From Bacillota bacterium (GTDB lineage Bacteria > Bacillota > Clostridia > Oscillospirales > Acutalibacteraceae): a DNA stretch of 12,726 bases. Position numbers and translations under genes: made by a program. The notes under the pieces were generated by a model. The model made no database searches. It saw only the letters and a program-made list of their open reading frames with translations, and was not told the DNA's origin. Within the stretch, counting starts at the first letter, position 1, and the number at the start of each line of letters is the position of its first letter. Where the stretch lies: NCBI GenBank assembly GCA_023391275.1, contig JAEWBE010000088.1:1-12726 (forward strand), read 5' to 3'. Positions 6,267-12,726 of the stretch are shown here, one piece after another.

Positions 6267-7688
6267 TTGAGAACTTTAAGCAAAAGTAAAACCTATGTAA
6301 ATGATATTGACCGCAGTATTTACGATATAAAAGATAAAGTTAACTCCCCTTTTCAGGTTCAGCAGGGCTTAACGCCGGGAATTGTCAATGAAATTTCCGT
6401 GGCCAAAAACGACCCGGAGTGGATGCGGCTTTTTCGGCTGAAATCGCTGGAAATTTATAACCGGCTGTCCCTGCCGTCGTGGGGCCCGTCTTTGGATGAG
6501 CTGAATATTGACAATATCGTTACCTACATCCGCCCAAACTCAAAAATGAACGGGAAATGGTCGGAAGTACCGGATGATATTAAAAATACTTTCGAACGCC
6601 TTGGTATTCCGGAGGCGGAACGCAAGTCCCTTGCCGGGGTCGGCGCACAGTATGATTCCGAAGTGGTTTATCACAATGTGCGTGAGGAAGTACGCCGTCA
6701 GGGCGTAATTTACACCGACATGGAAAGTGCTTTGCGCGACCCGGAGTACGGCCCGATGGTAAAGAAGCATTTTATGAAGCTGGTGCCGCCGGAGGATCAT
6801 AAATTCGTCGCCCTGCACGGCGCGGTCTGGTCGGGCGGTTCGTTTGTTTATGTGCCGCCCCATGTCAAAGTTGAAATTCCTTTACAGTCGTATTTCCGTC
6901 TGAACGCGCCGGGCGCAGGGCAGTTTGAGCATACGCTTATCATTCTGGGCGAGGGCGCGGACCTGCATTTTATTGAGGGCTGTTCCGCCCCGAAATATAA
7001 TGTGGCCAATCTTCACGCGGGGTGCGTGGAGCTGTATGTTGCGGAAAACGCGCATCTGCGTTATTCCACGATTGAAAACTGGTCAAAAAACATGTTCAAC
7101 CTGAACACCAAACGTGCGGTTGTGGAAAAGGGCGGCACCATCGAATGGGTCTCCGGTTCGTTCGGTTCCCATGTGTCCTGCCTTTATCCGATGAGCATCT
7201 TAAAAGGGGAGAATGCCCGCATGGAGTTTACTGGCATCACTTTTGCGGGGAAGGGACAGATGCTTGACACCGGGGCCAAGGTTGTTCACGCTGCGCCCCA
7301 CACTTATTCCAACATCAATACGAAAAGCATTTCCAAAGACGGCGGATGCTGCACCTATCGAAGCTCTGTTAAAATTTTGCCGGAAGCGTACGGCTGCAAG
7401 TCATCCGTTTCCTGCGAGTCGCTGATGCTGGACGACCGTTCCCGCTCCGATACCATTCCCGTGATGGATATTCAGAATGACGCCGTGGATGTCGGGCACG
7501 AGGCGAAAATCGGGCGCATCAGCGACGACGCGATTTTTTACCTGATGAGCCGCGGGATTTCGGAAACGGACGCGAAGGCGATGATTGTCACCGGCTTTGC
7601 GGAGCCGATTGCCAAAGAGCTTCCGATGGAGTATGCTGTGGAGATGAACAATCTGATTAAGCTGGAAATGGAGGGAGCCATCGGCTGA
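6267..7688 (+). CDS. sufB: SufB, Fe-S cluster assembly scaffold
   Basis: A 473-aa beta-helix scaffold subunit on which the nascent cluster is built with SufC and SufD. Family segments are VKKHFMKLVPPEDHKF (165-180), ALHGAVWSGGSFVYVPPHVK (182-201), GEGADLHFIEGCSAP (228-242), SGSFGSHVSCLYP (296-308) and TGAKVVHAAPHTYSNI (335-350). C383 and H411 (GHEAKIGRISDDAIFYLMSRG, from 410) are 28 residues apart, as are E. coli Cys405 and His433, so both core residues appear present. TTG 6267 is chosen: GGAGGG (6254-6259) is seven bases upstream, and the resulting length fits the family. An upstream ATG at 6192 lies inside sufC and lacks that site. The TTG start may tune SufB output relative to SufC. Confidence 0.96.
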   Translation: MRTLSKSKTYVNDIDRSIYDIKDKVNSPFQVQQGLTPGIVNEISVAKNDPEWMRLFRLKSLEIYNRLSLPSWGPSLDELNIDNIVTYIRPNSKMNGKWSEVPDDIKNTFERLGIPEAERKSLAGVGAQYDSEVVYHNVREEVRRQGVIYTDMESALRDPEYGPMVKKHFMKLVPPEDHKFVALHGAVWSGGSFVYVPPHVKVEIPLQSYFRLNAPGAGQFEHTLIILGEGADLHFIEGCSAPKYNVANLHAGCVELYVAENAHLRYSTIENWSKNMFNLNTKRAVVEKGGTIEWVSGSFGSHVSCLYPMSILKGENARMEFTGITFAGKGQMLDTGAKVVHAAPHTYSNINTKSISKDGGCCTYRSSVKILPEAYGCKSSVSCESLMLDDRSRSDTIPVMDIQNDAVDVGHEAKIGRISDDAIFYLMSRGISETDAKAMIVTGFAEPIAKELPMEYAVEMNNLIKLEMEGAIG

Positions 7689-7713
7689 ATGCCGTTGTGT
7701 TAAGGAGAATATT

Positions 7714-8808
7714 ATGGACTTGGCTTTTCAACATGTAAACACGCTGCCCGCTTCCACCTGGAACTGGCTGGGTGTGAACGATGCAAAGATTGCGGCGGCG
7801 CTGCCGGAAACGAAACCTTATCAGGGCGAAACTTCCGTTTCTGCGGTGCCTTCGGGCGTCACGGTTTCCGACCGGACATTTCCGGTACCTGCTATTGAAA
7901 CGGGCATGGGTGCCGAAGCGGTAAAATTTGCGGAGGAGCACCGGAACTGCGGCGTTACGATAAAGGCTTCAGCCGGAGTGCGCGCGGAGCAGCCCCTTTT
8001 TCTGACGTATCAGATAGACGAAACAAATCCCGCCGTTGTGGATGTGAATACAATTGTTGCCGAAGAAAACAGCGAAGTCACCGTGGTGATGAGTTACTGT
8101 TCCAAAGGCAATATTTCCGGCTTTCACGGCGGTGTGACAAAACTGTACGCGGGGAAAAACGCGGTGATTCATCTGGTTCAGGTACAGCTGTTAAATGACA
8201 GCTGTCTGCATTACGACGATATTGGCGCGCTGGCCGGGGAAAACGGAGAAATCGATGTGGTTCAGGCGGAGCTTGGGGCAAAACACGCATTTTCAGGCTG
8301 TAAAACCCGGCTTGCGGGAAAACACAGCAGGTTAAACATGAATTCGATTTATTTCGGCGACCGGGACCGTTCCATTGATATTAATTATATCGCCGAGCAT
8401 ATCGGCAGGAATACACAGAGCGAGATTGATGTGAACGGCGCTCTGCTGGACAGAAGCCGCAAGATTTTCCGCGGCACGATCGATTTCGTCAGGGGTGCGA
8501 AGCAGGCGGTCGGGCACGAGCGTGAATACAGCCTGCTGTTCAGCCCGAACGTGCGCAACCGGACAGCCCCGCTGATTCTGTGCGCAGAAGAGGATGTGCA
8601 GGGCCAGCACGCGGCTACAACAGGAAAAATTGATGAAAACAAGCTGTTTTACCTCATGTCCCGCGGCCTCGACGAGCTTACGGCAAAAAAATTAGTGATT
8701 GAAGCGCAGTTTCAGCCGGCAACCGATAAGATTCCGGATTCAAAACTGAGAAGTGCGATTTCCGATTATGTGAAAGAGAGGCTGAACGGAATTGAATCCA
8801 TATCTTGA
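7714..8808 (+). CDS. sufD: SufD, Fe-S cluster assembly scaffold paralogue
   Basis: A 364-aa paralogue of SufB that completes the SufBC2D complex. The C-terminal half holds the conserved part: GRNTQSEIDVNGALLDRSRK (231-250), FRGTIDF (252-258), QHAATTGKIDENKLFYLMSRG (298-318). H299 corresponds to E. coli SufD His360; the Cys358 position is Gly297, which I regard as normal for Gram-positive SufD. The N-terminal 120 residues are weakly conserved, as usual. ATG 7714 follows AAGGAG (7702-7707), giving the strongest ribosome binding site in the operon. It lies 25 bp after sufB and overlaps sufS by 17 bp. Confidence 0.94.
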   Translation: MDLAFQHVNTLPASTWNWLGVNDAKIAAALPETKPYQGETSVSAVPSGVTVSDRTFPVPAIETGMGAEAVKFAEEHRNCGVTIKASAGVRAEQPLFLTYQIDETNPAVVDVNTIVAEENSEVTVVMSYCSKGNISGFHGGVTKLYAGKNAVIHLVQVQLLNDSCLHYDDIGALAGENGEIDVVQAELGAKHAFSGCKTRLAGKHSRLNMNSIYFGDRDRSIDINYIAEHIGRNTQSEIDVNGALLDRSRKIFRGTIDFVRGAKQAVGHEREYSLLFSPNVRNRTAPLILCAEEDVQGQHAATTGKIDENKLFYLMSRGLDELTAKKLVIEAQFQPATDKIPDSKLRSAISDYVKERLNGIESIS

Positions 8809-10018
8809 TGATTTCCCAATATTGAAACAACAGGCGAACGGAAAACGCCTTGTTTATCTTGACAACGCCGCGACCACGCAAAAGCCGGTTTCCGTTATCA
8901 GCGCGGTGGATGAATATTACCGCACCGCCAATGCCAACCCGCACCGCGGGCTTTACCAGCTCAGTATCCGTGCCACACAGATGTATGAGGATGCGCGGCA
9001 TACGGTAAAGGAGTTTATTGGCGCAGAAAAGGACGGCGAGGTTATTTTTACGCGGAATGCGACGGAATCCTTAAACCTGGTCGCTTACAGCTACGGGCTG
9101 CAATTTCTGCAAGATGGCGATGAAATTGTGCTTCCGGTGTCGGAGCACCACAGCAATCTGGTGCCGTGGCAGATGGTCGCCAAAGCGAAGGGCGCGGCCT
9201 TAAGTTATCTTTATCCCAATTCCTCGGGCCGCCTTACCGACGCGGAAATTGAAAAGAAGATTACGCCGAAGACAAAGCTGGTGGCGCTGGCTCATGTTTC
9301 CAATGTACTGGGCACGGTGAACCCTGTGAAGCAGATTATTCAAAAAGCGCACAGTGTGGGCGCGGTGGTTGTATTGGACTGCGCGCAGAGCATTCCGCAC
9401 TATCCGGTAAACGTAAAAGAACTGGATGCGGATTTTGTCGTATTTTCCGGGCACAAAATGCTTGCGCCGATGGGGATCGGGGTGCTGTACGGTAAGGAAG
9501 AGCTTTTGGAAAAAATGCCGCCCTTCCTGTTTGGCGGCGAGATGATTGAATATGTGTATGAACAGGATGCGACCTTCGCGCCGCTCCCGCAGAAATTCGA
9601 AGCCGGAACTCAAAATGTCGGCGGAGCGCTGGGCCTTGCCGAGGCGATCCGCTATCTGCAAAAAATCGGTTATGATAAAATTGCAAAAGTGGAATCCAAC
9701 CTGTTAACTTATGCGCTGAACGGAATTGCCGCCCTCCCCCACATAACGGTGTACGGCGACGCGGGCAGTGCGCAGGAGCGCTGCGGAGTGATTTCCTTTA
9801 ATGTGGATGGGGTGCATCCGCACGATGTGTCCTCCATTCTGGATGCGGACGGGGTGGCAATCCGGGCGGGTCACCATTGCGCGCAGCCGCTTATGCGGTA
9901 TTTAGGCGTGAACGCCACATGCAGGGCCAGTCTTTATTTCTACAATACGAAAGAAGACATTGACGTGTTTCTTGCAAGCCTGCAAAAAGTCAGGGGGTAT
10001 CTCGGTTATGGGGATTGA
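8792..10018 (+). CDS. sufS: SufS, group II cysteine desulfurase
   Basis: A 408-aa PLP enzyme that removes sulfur from cysteine as an enzyme-bound persulfide and hands it to SufU. YLDNAATTQKP (22-32) opens the fold; H120 (SEHHSN), D196 (LDCAQS) and the PLP lysine K222 (FSGHKMLAPMGIGVLYG, 218-234) are present. The catalytic Cys is C377 in NATCRASLYFYNT (374-386), and RAGHHCAQP (358-366) is the usual segment before it. The start TTG 8792 gives the expected N-terminus (NPYLDDFPIL), with a GAGAGG ribosome binding site (8776-8781) inside sufD. The overlap with sufD by 17 bp suggests translational coupling. ISC-type IscS and kynureninase-like aminotransferases are excluded by the motif set. Confidence 0.97.
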   Translation: MNPYLDDFPILKQQANGKRLVYLDNAATTQKPVSVISAVDEYYRTANANPHRGLYQLSIRATQMYEDARHTVKEFIGAEKDGEVIFTRNATESLNLVAYSYGLQFLQDGDEIVLPVSEHHSNLVPWQMVAKAKGAALSYLYPNSSGRLTDAEIEKKITPKTKLVALAHVSNVLGTVNPVKQIIQKAHSVGAVVVLDCAQSIPHYPVNVKELDADFVVFSGHKMLAPMGIGVLYGKEELLEKMPPFLFGGEMIEYVYEQDATFAPLPQKFEAGTQNVGGALGLAEAIRYLQKIGYDKIAKVESNLLTYALNGIAALPHITVYGDAGSAQERCGVISFNVDGVHPHDVSSILDADGVAIRAGHHCAQPLMRYLGVNATCRASLYFYNTKEDIDVFLASLQKVRGYLGYGD

Positions 10019-10451
10019 ACAGATTTACACTGAAATTTTAACGGAGCACAATAATTCCAACAGAAATAAGCATCACATTGAAAATCCGACTTCGGTTCTA
10101 AAAGGGGTCAACCCAAGCTGCGGCGACGAAATAGAACTGGAGCTTCGTGAAAAAGACGGCCTGATTGAGGATGCCGCGTTCACGGGGGTCGGCTGCGCAA
10201 TTTCTCAGGCATCCGCTTCCATTATGATTGATCTGGTTAAGGGTAAAACCACCGCGGAAGCGCTAGCCCTCGCAAAAACTTTTTTTGGTATGATCAAAAA
10301 TGAAATTACCGATGAAAAGCAGCTGGAGTCACTTGACGAGGCCGTTGCCCTGAAAGATATTTCTCATATGCCCGCAAGAGTGAAATGTGCGGTTTTGGGC
10401 TGGCATACGCTTGAAAATGCAATTGAAGCGGAAAAATCCGGTCAAAGTTGA
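10008..10451 (+). CDS. sufU: SufU, zinc-dependent sulfurtransferase partner of SufS
   Basis: A 147-aa IscU-fold protein of the SufU class, which accepts persulfide sulfur from SufS through a zinc site. The ligands are visible: C38 and D40 in NPSCGD, C63 in GVGCAISQAS, and C127 in ARVKCAVLGW. This matches B. subtilis SufU Cys41/Asp43/Cys66/Cys128. The insertion between the second and third Cys (about 85-115) separates SufU from IscU. ATG 10008 follows AGGGGGT (9992-9998) and overlaps sufS by 11 bp; the frame is open to 9960 but no earlier start has a ribosome binding site. Last gene of the operon. Confidence 0.96.
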   Translation: MGIEQIYTEILTEHNNSNRNKHHIENPTSVLKGVNPSCGDEIELELREKDGLIEDAAFTGVGCAISQASASIMIDLVKGKTTAEALALAKTFFGMIKNEITDEKQLESLDEAVALKDISHMPARVKCAVLGWHTLENAIEAEKSGQS

Positions 10452-10558
10452 CGAAGCCGGCGTAGCTTTCGCTGCCGTATGATTCGGCAAAGCAGGTTTT
10501 CCGAATTGGAAAATCAGGATTTTAAATTAAAAAGTTAAAATAGTTTCTCAAAAAAACA

Positions 10559-10590
10559 GCCGGTATGCTTTCTTGCGGAAGTTTACCGGT
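10559..10590 (+). terminator. Rho-independent terminator of the suf operon
   Basis: CCGGTA (10560-10565) pairs with TACCGG (10584-10589), with an inner stem CTTTC (10568-10572) and GGAAG (10577-10581) and two-base internal loops. The tail is tatttttatttattta. It lies about 110 bp after sufU; the intervening 10452-10558 shows no gene. Confidence 0.82.
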
Positions 10591-10746
10591 TATTTTTATT
10601 TATTTATAAAAAATAATACACCAGAATACAAATTAAAACTTTCCTGTTATAAGCAGGAACAATTGAGGCAAAATATATTTTGAGTCAAATCCAATGAGAT
10701 GAGACTGTTTAATTAAAATATAATATTTGAAAAGGAGAATACAATT
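10591..10746 (+). promoter_or_regulatory. AT-rich upstream region of the spore-protein-like gene
   Basis: It contains a TATAAT (10719-10724) without a good sigma-A -35 at 17 bp, and an inverted repeat TTCCTG (10641-10646) with CAGGAA (10654-10659). I looked for a sigma-G/F-type pair (GNATA and CATNNTA) and found no clear match. The ribosome binding site AAGGAG is at 10732-10737. Confidence 0.35.
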
Positions 10747-11004
10747 ATGAATACTAATGACAAAAACCTGGAAGAAGCAAAACAATTAAATCAAAAATCA
10801 AGACAGGGCGGCACGAGCTCCATTGATACAACGAGTGCAAACAGCGCGTCTGCTCAGGAAGCAAGACAGCTGAATTCCCAGTATTCCAGCTCAACTTCAA
10901 CCTCCGGTTCCGGCTCTTCCTCCAGCAGCTCCAGTTCTGATCAGAACGCTCTCGAGGAAGCGAAAAAATTAAACCAGCAGTCCAGACAGAGTAAAGGCAA
11001 ATAA
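10747..11004 (+). CDS. Small repeat protein, gamma-type SASP-like (probable spore protein)
   Basis: An 85-aa hydrophilic protein with no Cys or Trp and no signal peptide or membrane segment. Three copies of a short motif are visible: LEEAKQLNQKSRQ (8-20), AQEARQLNSQY (36-46) and LEEAKKLNQQSRQ (69-81). They are separated by Ser/Thr/Gly-rich linkers, the second with eight consecutive Ser (57-64). The A-Q-x-A-R-x-L-N-x-Q-S pattern resembles the repeats of Bacillus gamma-type SASP (SspE, NAQQVRKQNQQS), which serve as amino-acid stores in spores rather than DNA binders. The match is by pattern, not full alignment. ATG 10747 has AAGGAG nine bases upstream; the gene is monocistronic, bounded by terminators on both sides. 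An unrelated low-complexity protein is the alternative. Confidence 0.6.
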   Translation: MNTNDKNLEEAKQLNQKSRQGGTSSIDTTSANSASAQEARQLNSQYSSSTSTSGSGSSSSSSSSDQNALEEAKKLNQQSRQSKGK

Positions 11005-11038
11005 GGAATAAACCGGTTTTTATAAATCAATTAACAGA

Positions 11039-11074
11039 ATGAGCAGCCATCCGGCGGGACGGCTGCTCATTTTT
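11039..11074 (+). terminator. Rho-independent terminator after the spore-protein-like gene
   Basis: ATGAGCAGCCATCC (11039-11052) pairs with GGACGGCTGCTCAT (11057-11070) with a single A-C mismatch and a GGCG loop, followed by TTTT. It lies between convergent genes and may also slow transcription from the minus strand, where the following bases are only moderately T-rich. Confidence 0.88.
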
Positions 11075-11091
11075 ATACATAAATCAACGAA

Positions 11092-12231
11092 TCATGACAG
11101 GCGGGAGCGAAAGTCCTCATAGCCAAATCGCCGAATGACCTTCATGCCTTCCGCTTCGCTGTAAAGCGCGATGGAAGGCAGGTTGACTCCGTTGAATGTA
11201 TTGTTTTTTACCATGGTGTAATGGGCCATGTCGCAGAATACAACCCGGTCGCCGGGCTTTAACGGTTCGGGGAAGGAATAATCCCCAATCACGTCGCCAG
11301 CAAGGCAGGTCGGGCCGCCAAGCCGGTAGGAATAAGGAAGTTCGCCGGGCCCGCCCGCGCCGATAATATTCGGACGGTAGGGCATTTCGAGCACATCGGG
11401 CATGTGGCACGCGGCGGATGTGTCCAGAATGGCAATCTGAGCCCCGTTTTCCACAATGTCAAGCACTGTGGAAACAAGAAAGCCGGTATTCAGGGCGACT
11501 GCCTCGCCGGGCTCCAGGTAAACGTCAATCCCATACTTTTCTTTTATGAACAGAATTGAGCGAATGAGCGTTTCCACATCATAATCCGGTCGGGTAATGT
11601 GATGCCCGCCGCCAAAGTTGATCCATTTCATTTTTTTTAGGTATGGTCCGAATTTTTCATCTACCACTTTGACCGTACGTTCCAGCGTGTCCGAATTTTG
11701 CTCGCACAGGGTGTGAAAATGCAGGCCGTCAATCCCATCCAGTTCCTCGGGGCGAAAGTTTTTCAGCGTTACTCCAAGCCTTGAATTTTCGTAACAGGGG
11801 TTGTAAATCGGAGTCTCAATTTCGGAGTATTCCGGGTTGATTCGGATTCCACACTCGATTTTTTTCCCGATATGGCCTTTTACTTTATCTTTGTATTTGT
11901 TCCACTGATGGAAGGAGTTAAAAACAATATGGTCGCAATAATGCAGAAGTTCATTGAAGTCCGTTTGGGAGTAGGCCGGCGCGTAAACGTGAACTTCTTT
12001 TCCCATTTCCTCATAGCCAAGTCTGGCCTCAAACAGCGAGCTTGCCGTTACCCCGCTGAGGTATCTGCCCACAAGCGGAAACACGGAAAACATGGAAAAC
12101 GCTTTCTGAGCGAGCAGAATCCGGCAGCCCGTCCTCTGCTGTACTAACCGGAGCAGCTCCAGATTTTTAGTCAGCAGCCCTTCGTCAACCACATAGCAGG
12201 GTGAAGGTACTGTGCTGAAATCAATGTTCAT
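11092..12231 (-). CDS. nspC: Carboxynorspermidine/carboxyspermidine decarboxylase
   Basis: A 379-aa PLP enzyme of the alanine-racemase fold (fold III) that decarboxylates carboxynorspermidine or carboxyspermidine to the triamine in the cytoplasm. The PLP lysine is K43 in LLAQKAFSMF. Other marks are SLFEARLG (65-72), GLHFHTLCEQ (169-178), NFGGGHHITR (205-214), LEPGEAVALNTGF (239-251), AACHMPDVLEMPYRP (273-287) and GGPTCLAGDVIGDY (305-318), with the catalytic Cys C309 and D313. These separate it from diaminopimelate and ornithine decarboxylases. I chose ATG 12231 because GAGG (12241-12244) lies eight bases upstream; a TTG at 12249 would start within the upstream gene and before that site. It begins 10 bp after the dehydrogenase stop, so the two are an operon. 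Confidence 0.95.
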   Translation of the reverse strand: MNIDFSTVPSPCYVVDEGLLTKNLELLRLVQQRTGCRILLAQKAFSMFSVFPLVGRYLSGVTASSLFEARLGYEEMGKEVHVYAPAYSQTDFNELLHYCDHIVFNSFHQWNKYKDKVKGHIGKKIECGIRINPEYSEIETPIYNPCYENSRLGVTLKNFRPEELDGIDGLHFHTLCEQNSDTLERTVKVVDEKFGPYLKKMKWINFGGGHHITRPDYDVETLIRSILFIKEKYGIDVYLEPGEAVALNTGFLVSTVLDIVENGAQIAILDTSAACHMPDVLEMPYRPNIIGAGGPGELPYSYRLGGPTCLAGDVIGDYSFPEPLKPGDRVVFCDMAHYTMVKNNTFNGVNLPSIALYSEAEGMKVIRRFGYEDFRSRLS

Positions 12232-12241
12232 GCATTTTTCC

Positions 12242-12726
12242 TCAGTCAACCAGTTCCGGTGAAAAGCTCTCCTGCCAGGGCAGTCCGAACTTGTTCAGCG
12301 CTTCCATAAACGGGTCCGGGTCGAATTCTTCAATATTGAATACGCCGGGCTGCTTCCATTTGCCCGTCATTACCATCATGGCGCCGATCATGGCGGGTAC
12401 GCCCGTGGTGTAGGAAATTGCCTGGGAGCCGACTTCTTCATAACATTTTTCATGTACGCTTACGTTATATACATAATACGTTTTGGGCTTTCCGTCTTTT
12501 ACGCCCTGAAAAATGCAGCCGATGTTTGTTTTCCCCTTGGTTCTGGGGCCCAGAGAAGCCGGGTCGGGAAGAACGGCCTTCAGGAATTGCAGCGGCACAA
12601 TCTGTTTGCCCTCGTAATTGATCGGATGGATGGAGGTCATCCCCACATTTTCCAGCACTTTCAGGTGCGTCAGATAATTCTGGGAAAAAGTCATCCAGAA
12701 TCGGATGCGTTTAATTCCCCTGATGT
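12242..12726 (-). CDS. Carboxynorspermidine/carboxyspermidine dehydrogenase (synthase), N-terminus outside window
   Basis: The last 160 codons of a saccharopine-dehydrogenase-family enzyme; the frame stays open to the window edge, so an ATG at 12694 is internal. The enzyme condenses aspartate semialdehyde with putrescine or diaminopropane using NADPH. Visible marks are GIKRIRFWMTFSQNYLTHLK, continuing into VLENVGMTSI, then DPASLGPRTKGKTNIGC, YYVYNVSVHEKCYEEVGSQA and SYTTGVPAMIGAMM near the C-terminus. The RFWMTF and SYTTGVPA motifs, with nspC directly downstream, favour this over true lysine-pathway saccharopine dehydrogenase. Which triamine is made depends on the diamine supplied and cannot be read here. 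Confidence 0.92.
   Translation of the reverse strand, partial: IRGIKRIRFWMTFSQNYLTHLKVLENVGMTSIHPINYEGKQIVPLQFLKAVLPDPASLGPRTKGKTNIGCIFQGVKDGKPKTYYVYNVSVHEKCYEEVGSQAISYTTGVPAMIGAMMVMTGKWKQPGVFNIEEFDPDPFMEALNKFGLPWQESFSPELVD

Noticed and set aside
9200..9661. Minus-strand open frame (153 codons) inside sufS
   Set aside because: Antisense shadow of sufS with low-complexity Arg/His-rich translation and no start signals.
10716..10728. AAATAT-A-ATATTT palindrome before the spore-protein-like gene
   Set aside because: Pure A/T symmetry in an AT-rich promoter region is expected by chance.
10895..10940. Ser-codon tract in the spore-protein-like gene, considered as a tandem DNA repeat or phase-variable tract
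   Set aside because: The serine codons vary (TCC, AGC, TCT, AGT), so there is no uniform DNA repeat unit prone to slippage.

Overview
The window looks like a chromosomal segment of an anaerobic, spore-forming Clostridia-type Firmicute, perhaps an Oscillospirales/Ruminococcaceae-like organism. The evidence is a SUF cluster with the Gram-positive scaffold SufU, strong AGGAGG-type ribosome binding sites, frequent TTG and GTG starts, an accessory protein for molybdenum hydroxylases, an iron-dependent alcohol dehydrogenase, a stand-alone glutamate-synthase-like flavoprotein and a probable small spore protein. The taxon is inferred from gene content only. I see no mobile element, CRISPR array, rRNA or tRNA.

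Layout. 1-1355 (+): the C-terminal part of an XdhC-family protein cut by the left edge, a possible 32-codon ORF, and a GNAT acetyltransferase. A perfect 16-bp-stem bidirectional terminator (1409-1445) separates these from a convergent minus-strand operon. That operon (3245 down to 1564) is an HbpS/UPF0303-like protein followed by a YqhD/butanol-dehydrogenase-type iron alcohol dehydrogenase. Its promoter has a 19-bp spacer carrying a CTTA-n-AGTTAACT-n-TAAG dyad, the layout of MerR-family (AdhR/NmlR-like) aldehyde or redox-stress promoters. 3546-5138 (+) encodes a 530-aa FMN-binding glutamate-synthase-like protein with an N-terminal four-cysteine motif. A perfect 16-bp palindrome lies at its probable promoter.

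5501-10451 (+) is a complete five-gene SUF iron-sulfur assembly operon in the order sufC-sufB-sufD-sufS-sufU. It has a good sigma-A-type promoter, a candidate operator and a terminator. Three of its five genes start with GTG or TTG, and sufD/sufS and sufS/sufU overlap. SufBC2D would be the scaffold complex, SufS the cysteine desulfurase and SufU its zinc-dependent sulfur acceptor. 10747-11004 (+) is an 85-aa Ser/Gln/Asn-rich protein with three copies of an A-K/R-x-L-N-x-Q motif, resembling gamma-type small acid-soluble spore proteins.

The right end (minus strand, 12726 down to 11092) holds the end of a carboxynorspermidine/carboxyspermidine dehydrogenase and the complete decarboxylase NspC. 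Together they form the alternative (AdoMet-decarboxylase-independent) route to spermidine or norspermidine.

Most of the window is ordinary metabolic chromosome. The points most worth following up are the MerR-type promoter on the alcohol dehydrogenase operon, the cysteine-rich stand-alone glutamate-synthase-like protein that lacks the usual 3Fe-4S motif, the SspE-like repeat protein and the Rossmann-then-CoxI order in the XdhC protein.
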